A stretch of 13,975 nucleotides of DNA from Polyrhizophydium stewartii (taxonomy: Eukaryota > Chytridiomycota > Chytridiomycetes > Rhizophydiales). The position numbers were made by a program, and so were the translations under genes. The notes below the pieces were generated by a model that was given only the letters and a program-made list of their open reading frames with translations, ran no database searches and was not told the origin of the DNA. The stretch is from the NCBI GenBank assembly GCA_027604665.1, contig JADGIZ010000416.1:1-13975 (forward strand). Reading direction: 5' to 3'. Of the stretch, positions 1 to 7,357 are shown one piece after another (position 1 is the stretch's first letter; the number at the start of each line of letters is the position of its first letter).

Positions 1-2
1 AT

Positions 3-2876
3 GCCGTCTTCGACTCGGTGCGGGCTCGACCCGCGGCCGCCATCGCTGGCGCCGCGCCCCCCCCCCTCGCCGCGTCGACCGCCGCGCGCATCCGCCTCCC
101 GGCCGGCCTTTTCGCCGCGCTTCCCGGCGGAGTTGGCCGATCCCGATGCCGATTGCCACCGATCTGCTTGTGTGCTGGCCCGATTGCTGACGCCCGCGCC
201 GCCCATCCCCTTATCGCCCGCACCCCCGCGCACAGAACTCGAACCAAAGCGACCTGCTCGTCCTGGCAATCAGCTTCCTTCTCATGCACGCCACCTTCAT
301 CATGCTGTTCACCAACATGCGCCGCATCGGCTCAAAGTTCTCGCTCGGTGCGCCACGCCCTCGCCTCCGCCCGCGAGTCCGTCCGCCCGCTCATCCCTCC
401 GCTGACATCACCCGATCCGCCGCGCCCAGGCTTCGCCGTCATGCTCAGCAGTACGTTCGCCCTGATCGCCGCCCTGCTGGCCACCCGCCTCTCGGGCATC
501 GCCCTCAATGTCTTCCAGCTCGTCGAGGCAATCCCCTTCTTTGTCGTCAGCGTCGGCTTCGAGAAGCCTTACGTCCTGAGCCGCGCCGTCGTCGAGGCCG
601 CCAACGCCCCCTCGGACGCCCCCTTCCGCGAGAAGATCTGGTCCGGCGTCGAGTCCGTCGCCGGCTCGCTGCTCGCAGACTACACCTTTGAGATTGTCCT
701 GCTCGTCCTCGGCGGCCTCTCGGGCATCAATGGCGTTCTCGGCCAGTTCTGCTTCTTCGCTGCCTACCTGCTCTTCTTTGACTGCGTCTTCCTCTTCACC
801 TTTTACGTCGCCGTCCTGACCCTCAAGCTCGAGCTCAAGCGCATTTACATCAAAGACACTCACCCGCACTCGCCCACCGACGCCGTGCTGTTGCACCCGG
901 GCTCCGGCGTCATGGAGCTACCCTCAAAGAAGCTTGCCCGCTCGGACGACCCGGCCAGCGCAGACTCGATGATCCCGCGCGCAAAGCTGCTCATGATCCT
1001 GACCTTCCTGACCTACCATGCCCTCAACGCCTCGGGCACCTTTGACGACATGGCCGCCAGCCTGCCAAAGATCTCCAACGCCCCGGCTCCGGCTGCCGAG
1101 CCTCTCTTGCGTGCGCTCGCGGCCCAGACCGCCGCCCTCGGTGTCGGCGATGTCGAGGTCATTGTGCCCCCGCCCCACGTCATGCACCCGATGCGCCTCG
1201 ATCCGGACTGGATCGACCCCTCGTCGTCGGCCGCTGGCGCCGGCTCCGACGCCGCGTCGACCTTCTCCATCATCAGCCCGACCTTCCTGCTCATCCTCTG
1301 GATCTTCTCGATGCTCGTCGTCGTTGGTTTCATCTCGTACCGCTGGCAGCGCCCGCCCGCGGACTCGATCGCGGCAGAGGACGTCCAGCCCGAGCCAGAG
1401 GCCGAGCCCGCCGAGATCAAGCCCGCCGAGGTCAAACCCGCCGAGGCTCGGCCTGTGGAGACCCAGCCTGCCCCTGCCAAGCCAGCCCCTGCCAAGCCCT
1501 CGGACGAAAAGATCGACCCCCTCGTCGCCCGCCTCAAGGCCGACGGCGCCGCTTCGCTCTCCGACGACGAGATCCTGGCCCTCGTCGACGCCGGCAAGAT
1601 CCCGTCATATGCCCTCGAGAAGACCCTTGGCGACTTTACGCGCGCCGTCCACATCCGCCGCGTCATCGTCTCGCGCTCGACCAAGGCGGATCTGGCCTCG
1701 AGCATGCTCCCCGTCGAGCACTACGACTACTCCAAGGTCCTCGGCGTGTGCTGCGAGAACGTGATTGGTTATCTTCCTCTGCCCGTCGGCGTTGCCGGCC
1801 CGATCACCATCGACGGCGACGTGTACCAGGTGCCCATGGCCACGACCGAGGGCTGCCTGGTCGCCTCGACCTCGCGCGGCTGCAAGGCCATCTCGATGGG
1901 CGGCGGCGCAAACACGGTCCTGACTGCCGACGGCATGTCGCGCGGGCCTGTCATGTCGTTCCCGTCCGCCGTGCGCGCAGGCGAGGTCAAGGCGTGGGCT
2001 GACGGCGACGGCTTCCAGATCATCAAGGACGCCTTCGAGTCGACGAGCCGCTTTGCCCGCCTGCAGTCGCTCAAGATCCGCCTTGCCGGCCGCCTGCTCT
2101 TTGCCCGCTTCGTCACCAAGACGGGCGACGCCATGGGCATGAACATGATCTCAAAGGGCGTTGAAAAGGCCCTTGCCGAGATGCAGGCCCGCTTCCCGGA
2201 GATGCAGATCATTGCGCTCTCGGGCAACTACTGCACGGACAAGAAGCCTGCTGCCATCAACTGGATCGACGGCCGCGGCAAGTCGGTCGTCGCCGAGGCC
2301 GTCATTCCGGGCAAGGTCGTCACCACAGTCCTCAAGACAACAGTCGCTGCCCTCGTCGAACTCAACATCTCCAAGAACCTGATTGGCTCTGCCATGGCCG
2401 GATCCGTCGGCGGCTTCAACGCCCACGCGGCCAACATCCTGACCGCCGTCTTCCTTGCCACGGGCCAGGACCCCGCGCAGAACGTCGAGTCGTCGCAGTG
2501 CATGACCCTGATGGAGGCCGTCAATGACGGCCAGGACCTCTACATCTCGTGCACCATGCCCTGCATCGAGGTCGGCACCGTCGGCGGCGGCACGGGTCTC
2601 GGCCCGCAGAGCGCGTGCCTCGACATGCTCGGCGTGCGCGGTCCCAACGCGGACTCGCCAGGCGCCAACGCGCAGCGCCTGGCCCGCATCATCTGCGCCG
2701 CAGTCATGGCCGGCGAGCTCTCGCTCTGCGCCGCCCTCGCGGCCGGCCACCTCGTCAAGTCGCACATGATCCACAACCGCGGCACGGCCCATGCTTCGCC
2801 GGCGGCCTCTTCTGCGCAGGCGGCTCCCGTGGCGCCGGCGGCCGAGCCCGTCGTCGGCTCGTGCATCAAGTCGTGA
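3..2876 (+). CDS. HMG1: HMG-CoA reductase (sterol-sensing domain + catalytic domain), 5' partial
   Basis: NADPH-dependent 3-hydroxy-3-methylglutaryl-CoA reductase, the rate-limiting ER-membrane enzyme of the mevalonate/sterol pathway. Model: exons <3..131 (tentative), 236..347, 430..2876; about 895 residues are visible. The 348-429 intron is well supported (GTGCGC start, CTGAC branch candidate, CAG end) because splicing joins GSKFSL to [13 protein letters not shown]. The earlier intron (132-235) is less certain: its GTTGGC donor is weak, but the frame-2 stop at 188-190 requires some break there. The hydrophobic SSD covers about residues 45-215 and includes [20 protein letters not shown] Pro/Glu/Lys/Ala-rich linker (bases 1380-1500) precedes the catalytic domain. 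Catalytic residues seen, by family knowledge: Glu554 in TTEGC, Lys685 in TDKKPA, Asp761 in GQDPAQN, His859 in KSHMIHNR, with spacing like the human enzyme. The C-terminus ends CIKS. The residue after HNR is Gly rather than the AMPK-target Ser of animal enzymes. The N-terminal membrane part lies upstream of the window. Confidence 0.95.
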   Translation, partial: AVFDSVRARPAAAIAGAAPPPLAASTAARIRLPAGLFAALPGGVGRSRCRLPPICLCAGPIADARAAHPLIARTPAHRTRTKATCSSWQSASFSCTPPSSCCSPTCAASAQSSRSVRHALASARESVRPLIPPLTSPDPPRPGFAVMLSSTFALIAALLATRLSGIALNVFQLVEAIPFFVVSVGFEKPYVLSRAVVEAANAPSDAPFREKIWSGVESVAGSLLADYTFEIVLLVLGGLSGINGVLGQFCFFAAYLLFFDCVFLFTFYVAVLTLKLELKRIYIKDTHPHSPTDAVLLHPGSGVMELPSKKLARSDDPASADSMIPRAKLLMILTFLTYHALNASGTFDDMAASLPKISNAPAPAAEPLLRALAAQTAALGVGDVEVIVPPPHVMHPMRLDPDWIDPSSSAAGAGSDAASTFSIISPTFLLILWIFSMLVVVGFISYRWQRPPADSIAAEDVQPEPEAEPAEIKPAEVKPAEARPVETQPAPAKPAPAKPSDEKIDPLVARLKADGAASLSDDEILALVDAGKIPSYALEKTLGDFTRAVHIRRVIVSRSTKADLASSMLPVEHYDYSKVLGVCCENVIGYLPLPVGVAGPITIDGDVYQVPMATTEGCLVASTSRGCKAISMGGGANTVLTADGMSRGPVMSFPSAVRAGEVKAWADGDGFQIIKDAFESTSRFARLQSLKIRLAGRLLFARFVTKTGDAMGMNMISKGVEKALAEMQARFPEMQIIALSGNYCTDKKPAAINWIDGRGKSVVAEAVIPGKVVTTVLKTTVAALVELNISKNLIGSAMAGSVGGFNAHAANILTAVFLATGQDPAQNVESSQCMTLMEAVNDGQDLYISCTMPCIEVGTVGGGTGLGPQSACLDMLGVRGPNADSPGANAQRLARIICAAVMAGELSLCAALAAGHLVKSHMIHNRGTAHASPAASSAQAAPVAPAAEPVVGSCIKS

Positions 2877-2984
2877 TCCTTGAACGCATCGTGCTGGATG
2901 GTCGTCGCCAGATGAAGATTTCGGCACCCTTGCGGCGGCCATGAGATTCGAGCGCGATTACTGATGACGCCGGTCGCCGCGACT

Positions 2985-3010
2985 ACACACACACACACCG
3001 ACACACACAC
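2985..3010. repeat. (CA)n microsatellite
   Basis: An almost perfect dinucleotide run (AC repeats interrupted by one CCG) in the 3' flank of HMG-CoA reductase, about 110 bp after its stop codon. Confidence 0.9.
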
Positions 3011-3051
3011 GCAACCATCACATGCTCACCCGCATCAGTTATTTCAATTTC

Positions 3052-3066
3052 CTCTCTCTCTCTCTT
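3052..3066. repeat. (CT)n tract
   Basis: A short uninterrupted CT dinucleotide run in the convergent spacer, downstream of the CA repeat. Probably simple-sequence drift in untranslated DNA. Confidence 0.85.
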
Positions 3067-3457
3067 TCTTTGGTCTTGCACAAGAGCCTGGCAGATCTGT
3101 GCCTGCATCACTGCTCATGTCTCTGAACAGAATCGGCCAGTTTGCACCCGCATTCTGTCGGTCCCCATCCCCCTCCCCGTTCCAAAACCGTCTCCTTTTC
3201 CAGCAGAAGCTGCCTGGCTCCTTTCTGTCCTCAAAGCATCACACAGCCAACAAAGGCTTGACTTGAACGATGCTTGTTCATGCAATTTTCAGAGGATGCG
3301 ATCTGCGATGGGATGATGAGCGATGATGCGATTTGGAGGTTTAATTACGATTCTGGTTGTTATATTGCACGTCCCGCACTTTGCACACACCGCCGCATGG
3401 CGGGATATGCATGGTGTTGAGAGAGAGCGAGACAGAGACAGAGATATGACTCGGGCA

Positions 3458-3901
3458 TCAGAACCACCGCCACCACGACGACGGCTTTGCAGACTGCGAC
3501 GAATCGCCGCCCTTGCTCTCGCTGGCGGTGAGCTCTGCAAGCTCGCGCTTGAGGGCAGCCGTCTCGGCCCGGATGGCGGCCAGCTCCGCCTCGCCCTCTG
3601 CGCGCGCATCCTCAAACTGCATCTGCAGCGACGTGTACCGCAGCATGCCAAACGACAGCGACGTGAAGAGGACAAACGAAGCAGCGAGGGAACCGTACTT
3701 TTGGGTCCAGTTGAGCTCGGCGGGCTCCTCGGCCGGCGTCGGGCCTGCTGCGGAGGAGGAGGCACTGCTGCCAGTGCTGCTTCCGCCGCTGCTGCTCCCG
3801 GCGGTGCTTGTTGCGGTGCGTGTGCGTGCGGCGCGAAGGCGGGGCGGCGCGGCCCGTGTGAGCCGCGCGCGGGCAAGCTGTCGGCACGCCTGTCGGATCA
3901 T
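3458..3901 (-). CDS. Small predicted mitochondrial single-pass coiled-coil protein (147 aa), unknown
   Basis: I do not recognise the family. The start at 3901 is chosen because it gives a typical mitochondrial presequence: residues 1-30 (MIRQACRQLARARLTRAA...) are rich in Arg and Ala with no acidic residues. Upstream in-frame sequence back to 4129 is compositionally different and lies in the shared promoter. A Ser/Gly-rich stretch (31-55) is followed by one hydrophobic segment (about 69-87, SLAASFVLFTSLSFGML), then a charged Glu/Ala/Arg helix likely to be a coiled coil (92-126), then a polar tail ending in an aromatic WWRWF. No intron is needed. The layout suggests an inner-membrane protein with the coiled coil on one side, which is inference. 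It is divergent from the 4144 gene, whose product has the same layout. Confidence 0.72.
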   Translation of the reverse strand: MIRQACRQLARARLTRAAPPRLRAARTRTATSTAGSSSGGSSTGSSASSSAAGPTPAEEPAELNWTQKYGSLAASFVLFTSLSFGMLRYTSLQMQFEDARAEGEAELAAIRAETAALKRELAELTASESKGGDSSQSAKPSSWWRWF

Positions 3902-4143
3902 GGGGCGACTCGGGCTGGAGGCAGATCGTGCCGGGTCGAGGCCAGCTTCCGACAGCCCCCAACGCCCCGCTGCCCAGACGGCTCGCAGCGGGGTGCGATT
4001 CCATCGGCGATCCCATGCATCACGGTTCTTTCCACTGTCTTGCCCGGCCACGTTCGGCCGACTCTCCGAGGAACACCCGCCGCTGTCGTCGACACGGCCG
4101 CTGGATCGGCTTTGGCGACTCACACCCACAGCGCGACGACATC
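3902..4143. promoter_or_regulatory. Shared divergent promoter region of two small mitochondrial-type genes
   Basis: 242 bp separate the start codons of two head-to-head genes, so both promoters must lie here. I see no clear TATA box or other named site. The assignment is by position only. Confidence 0.45.
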
Positions 4144-4638
4144 ATGAGCGCCTGGGCACCATGGCGCACAGCGCGGCCGTGGACCGTCGGCACAGCGCCG
4201 CGGCGAGCGCCGAACATCGCACGGCCATGGCGTCCAACCCCGCACGCCGCGCGCACGCTGTCGGCCGCCGCCTCGCCGCCCCCGCAGCCCGCGCAGCGCA
4301 ACGTCTTCACCTCGGTGCTCTCGCAGACCAGCCACTTCTTCAGCCTGATGGTCATGCTGCGCAAGCCCATCATCGAAATCTCCCTGTGGGTGAGCTGCAT
4401 CCCGCTGCTGTGGGAGCTGCGCGGCATCCGCCGCGACATGGCCGAGCACCAGCTGGATCACCAGGCGCGGCTCAAGCTGCTTGTTGCCGAGCGCGACCAG
4501 CTGCGCAATGCCGTGCGGCTGGCGAGACAGCGTGTTCGTCCCGCATCGGTTGCTCCAGCTGTCACTGTGGCTCCGGCTGCTGCGCCAAATCTCTCTGCGA
4601 TCACCGGCGAAGAGAAGCCGATGTACGGCATATACTGA
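4144..4638 (+). CDS. Small predicted mitochondrial membrane coiled-coil protein (164 aa), unknown
   Basis: The family is not recognised. The start at 4144 yields a long basic N-terminus (about 1-52, many Arg/Ala/Pro/Trp, no acidic residues) that fits a mitochondrial presequence. A hydrophobic region follows (about 65-90), split by an Arg-Lys pair: FFSLMVML, then PIIEISLWVSCIPLLW. Next is a charged helix rich in Arg, Glu, Leu and Gln (91-131), a coiled-coil candidate. The tail is Ala/Pro/Val-rich and ends in KPMYGIY. It is intronless as read. The stop is followed 10 bp later by AATAAA. It pairs head to head with the 3458-3901 gene, whose product has the same order of presequence, membrane segment and coiled coil; they could be partners in one complex or old paralogues, which is inference. 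Confidence 0.7.
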   Translation: MSAWAPWRTARPWTVGTAPRRAPNIARPWRPTPHAARTLSAAASPPPQPAQRNVFTSVLSQTSHFFSLMVMLRKPIIEISLWVSCIPLLWELRGIRRDMAEHQLDHQARLKLLVAERDQLRNAVRLARQRVRPASVAPAVTVAPAAAPNLSAITGEEKPMYGIY

Positions 4639-4648
4639 ATCAGCAGGG

Positions 4649-4654
4649 AATAAA
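4649..4654 (+). terminator. AATAAA polyadenylation signal
   Basis: A canonical hexamer beginning 10 bp after the stop of the 4144-4638 gene on the same strand. It sits in the 103-bp convergent spacer before the dynein light chain stop (minus strand). Confidence 0.6.
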
Positions 4655-4741
4655 GGAATGGATTTGAATTGAGGATGGAATGCATCGCTCGGTGGGTTCC
4701 GCTTCTCTTGCAGCGGCGGTTTGACGAGTGCGCGCGATGGA

Positions 4742-5815
4742 TCACTCAAAGTAGCAGCCAAACACCATCGCAACCGCAAACAGCGTCGCCTTCCAATCGC
4801 ATCGCCAATCGCCGTGAGCAACATGCACGCACACAATTTCGTCAGCAACTACGTTCCGCATGGCGCCGGCGTAAACCAAGCACACAGAGCCGCCAATGAT
4901 TCGGGCATTTGCTCTCACGTTTTTGAACGACGCCGAGGCGTAGCTGTCGGTTGTGGTGTCCCACACGGCGCGCGACGCAATCTTGATGCCCTGCCCCTTG
5001 AACTCGCCAATATCGACCTCGACGACGAGCTTGTATCTGTCAAACTCGAGCTCTGGACAGATTTATGTTTGCCCGCACAGCGAGTAGTGCGTGGATTCGA
5101 GATTGTAAGATGAGTGAATGGATGGATGGCGTCAGACCACAATGCCAAACAAGGTGATGAGCGTGAATGTGGAGCGAGTATGGCCATGCATCCTTACTCT
5201 TGACCGAGGCGAGAATGTCGTTTGCGATCGTCTTGCACAGCTCGGGCACTTTCTCAAAGTCGTATTTGACTTTTGTCAGGTGCTGGGCAAGGGACTCCTC
5301 GACAATGCGCTTGACGGCGCCAGACTGGAACCTGCGTGCACGGGGAAGAGATGCGAGATGAGTGCGATTCACCCGTGTGTGTTTGAGATGAGGTTCTGAG
5401 CGCGATGGCGCCGACAGCAGCACCACGACAAACAACAGCGACAACAATGGCAAACGCACTTTTTGTCTGGCTTGAGCTTGTAGGTGTTCTCAAAGACCAC
5501 GGCGTTGGCTGGGGCCACCGAGCCGTCGCCAGACCCGCCACCCCCGCCGCCGCCGCCGCCGCCTGGTGGCCCGCCCGGCGCAGCCTTGCCCCCCAGGTTG
5601 CGCAGCGACGCCGCGCGCGAGCCGGCCAGATTCGACTTGGATCCAGCCAGATTCGACTTGGACCCGGCCAGGTTGGACTTGGAGCCGGCCAGGTTCGAGC
5701 GCGAGCCGGCGATGTTCTCCTTGGACCCGTGCGAGCCGGTGGAAGCGCCGGCCGCTGCTGCAAGGGGCTGCGGGTCGCCTGCCGGTGCGTCGGCCTTGGG
5801 TTCTTCGTCGGCCAT
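4742..5815 (-). CDS. Tctex-1-family dynein light chain with repeat-bearing N-terminal extension
   Basis: Accessory light chain of dynein motors (Tctex/DYNLT family). Exons 5815..5460, 5331..5198, 5052..4919 and 4789..4742 sum to 672 nt, 223 aa. Introns of 128, 145 and 129 nt start GTGCGT, GTAAGG and GTGAGA. Joining them gives a continuous domain: NTYKLKPDKK, FQSGAVKRIVEESLAQHL, VPELCKTIANDI, then FDRYKLVVEVDIGE, ASRAVWDTTTDSYAS and the ending ATLFAVAMVFGCYFE. The RYK-lV-V-IGE core, the WD(x)nDSY segment and the terminal FGCY-E are typical of the family, with closest resemblance by eye to DYNLT2B/DYNLT5-type (TCTEX1D) members. The first about 110 residues are an extension: five to six heptads of the GSKSNLA type (residues 30-71), then a Gly/Pro-rich segment with a poly-Gly run. 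DYNLT2B-type chains serve cytoplasmic/IFT dynein-2 or axonemes, which supports a flagellated host; the exact subtype is uncertain. Confidence 0.88.
5603..5728 (-). repeat. 21-bp tandem repeat coding GS(K/R)SNLA heptads
   Basis: Inside exon 1 of the dynein light chain. Codons 30-71 read as heptads GSKENIA, GSRSNLA, three copies of GSKSNLA, then a degenerate GSRAASL. The DNA repeats with a 21-bp period, and the central copies are nearly identical, which points to recent tandem duplication. Ser, Asn and basic residues recur at fixed spacing. Confidence 0.88.
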
Positions 5816-6066
5816 GTCGGATCTCGGCGGGGTTTGGAGCAAAACAGACTCGCGAGTCCGCCGCTGGGGTCGACACCGGGCCTCGCCGCGCTCAGTCTGA
5901 CACAGCCAAGACCGATGCGGCGACCCTCGCGGCGGGCTTGGGCAAGCGATCGTTGCAGGCAGCCGAACGCAGCGGCACCTGCCTCCGCCGAAAAAAGCAG
6001 CGACAGCGGCGACACTCGCTTCTTTCCACACGCAGCACAAAGACCAACAAGCGACACCACGCCGGC
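5816..6066. promoter_or_regulatory. Divergent promoter region, dynein light chain / J-like protein
   Basis: 251 bp between the start codons of the minus-strand dynein light chain and the plus-strand gene at 6067. Both 5' UTRs and promoters should be here. No named motif could be assigned. Confidence 0.45.
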
Positions 6067-7269
6067 ATGACAGCCGCAGCACGGACCCCGACGGCGGTGC
6101 TGGCGGCCGCGGCGGTGCGAAAGCACCTTGCTCAGTTCATCCGCGGCGTGCACCCCGACTTCTTTGCGGCGCGGCGGCCCGAGGCGGGCCGCGCCAACGC
6201 CGAGTCGCTGCAAGTCGTCAATGCCGTCGTCGACGCTCTGGACCGAGCGGCGGCGGCAGCGGCAGGCGACGGCAGCGGCGGCGGCGGCAGCATCGGCGAT
6301 ACAGCAGCGGCGGCAGGCGCACTGCTGGCCGGCGACACCGACGTGGGCTTCTACGCCGCGGGCGACGTGCACGGCGCTCGGCGGGCATTCCGGCTGTCGC
6401 TGCACGGGAGCCCCGCGTTCGCCGCCGTGTCGCCCTCGGCGGCAGCAGCGCCGGCGCCGCTGCCGCCCATGGCGGTGACGCCGCTCGCGCTGCGCACGCT
6501 GCCGCCGCGGGCGCGCGACGAGCTGCGGTGCGCGCTGGCGGCGCGGTCGCTCGTCGCGCTGTTCAGCGCCGTCGGCGTCACGCTCGACCCGGCGCCCGTC
6601 GACGCGCTCGAGACGCGCATCCGGGAGACGCTCGGCGTGCGCGGCCCGCGCCGCCCCGCGGGCGCTGCGGCGGGCAGTGCGGCGGGCAGTGCAGCGGCAG
6701 AGGGCAGTGCAGCCGCCGCCGGCGTGCGCTTTGGCGAGCTGATGCGCCGCTCGGCCCCAGCGACCGACGCCGCGATCCGCCGCGGGCCGCCCGCGCCCGC
6801 GGCATCGGACGCCGCACCGAACGACTCCGCTGCGGCCGCCGTGCACCGCGCGCGGCGGCGCTTGGTGTTCTTCCACGCATCGGTCGGCCGCGCCCGCGCA
6901 GAGGCCGCCGCCGACCGCATCGCGGCCGCGATCGACCGCGCACGCCGCAGCGCGGGGTGCACGCTCGTCGCGGTCATGGTGCACGACCTCGCCGCGCCGC
7001 CCGGCCCCGCCGCCGGCCCCGTCGTCGCAGAGGACCTCGCCGCCCGCATGTGCGTCGCCGGCACGTTCGTGTTTGTGCCCATCGACGCCCGCGAGAGCGA
7101 GCTCGCCGCGTTCATGGCCGCCCACGGCGCCGCCGCGATGCGTGCACTGCGCGATGCCGCCAATTCGACCGATGCACGCCAGCGCGCAGGCCAGGCGGCA
7201 GCAGACGGCCACGATGCGCAGGCGCAGCAGGCCGCACAGCGCAGCGACAAGATCGGCAACGAGCAATAA
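6067..7269 (+). CDS. TCAIM/DUF4460-like mitochondrial-type protein, 400 aa
   Basis: Residues 16-60 (VRKHLAQFIRGVHPDFF, then NAESLQVVNAVVDAL) resemble the DUF4460 domain of the TCAIM family ('T-cell activation inhibitor, mitochondrial'), a J-like helical region with an HPD motif, here residues 29-31, followed by an Asn-Glu-Ser-Leu helix. A later part (about 260-390: RRRLVFFHASVGRARAEAA, then GTFVFVPIDARESELAAFM) could correspond to the partner domain DUF4461, with less certainty. The basic, Ala-rich start is compatible with mitochondrial import. Linkers are very rich in Ala, Gly and Pro (e.g. 61-85, 195-230), as expected in GC-rich DNA. No intron is needed. Molecular function is unknown even for the family. 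The start at 6067 is chosen because conserved sequence begins soon after it. It is convergent with the PRP40-like gene 88 bp away. A highly diverged J protein is the alternative. Confidence 0.72.
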   Translation: MTAAARTPTAVLAAAAVRKHLAQFIRGVHPDFFAARRPEAGRANAESLQVVNAVVDALDRAAAAAAGDGSGGGGSIGDTAAAAGALLAGDTDVGFYAAGDVHGARRAFRLSLHGSPAFAAVSPSAAAAPAPLPPMAVTPLALRTLPPRARDELRCALAARSLVALFSAVGVTLDPAPVDALETRIRETLGVRGPRRPAGAAAGSAAGSAAAEGSAAAAGVRFGELMRRSAPATDAAIRRGPPAPAASDAAPNDSAAAAVHRARRRLVFFHASVGRARAEAAADRIAAAIDRARRSAGCTLVAVMVHDLAAPPGPAAGPVVAEDLAARMCVAGTFVFVPIDARESELAAFMAAHGAAAMRALRDAANSTDARQRAGQAAADGHDAQAQQAAQRSDKIGNEQ

Positions 7270-7270
7270 A
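7265..7270 (+). terminator. AATAAA overlapping a stop codon
   Basis: The TAA stop of the 6067-7269 gene lies within an AATAAA hexamer. It may or may not be the poly(A) signal: cleavage 10-30 nt downstream would leave a very short 3' UTR, which would suit the 88-bp convergent spacer. Confidence 0.3.
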
Positions 7271-7357
7271 CCACACGGGCCGCCGCTGCTGCACCAACAG
7301 CGATCGCGGCCATGAAAGCAGGCATCTGGAGCCATGTATTCCACGGGTCGCGATGGC

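Larger units (their letters stand above)
2877..3457. other. Convergent 3'-3' intergenic spacer
   Basis: This 581-bp spacer lies between the HMG-CoA reductase stop and the stop of the minus-strand gene at 3458. It should hold both 3' UTRs. It contains a CA-rich microsatellite, a CT tract and a purine-rich GA run (about 3417-3446). I see no canonical AATAAA for HMG-CoA reductase; AT-rich candidates for the minus-strand transcript lie near 3340-3370. No convincing coding segment was found. Confidence 0.6.

Noticed and set aside
18..440. Reading HMG-CoA reductase as uninterrupted from the ATG at 18
   Set aside because: Unspliced, the first about 140 residues do not resemble the family, while the family-like segment with [17 protein letters not shown] lies in another frame. 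Introns are required.
3902..4129. N-terminal extension of the 147-aa protein up to an ATG at 4129
   Set aside because: It would fill the whole divergent promoter region and bury a clear mitochondrial presequence inside the protein.
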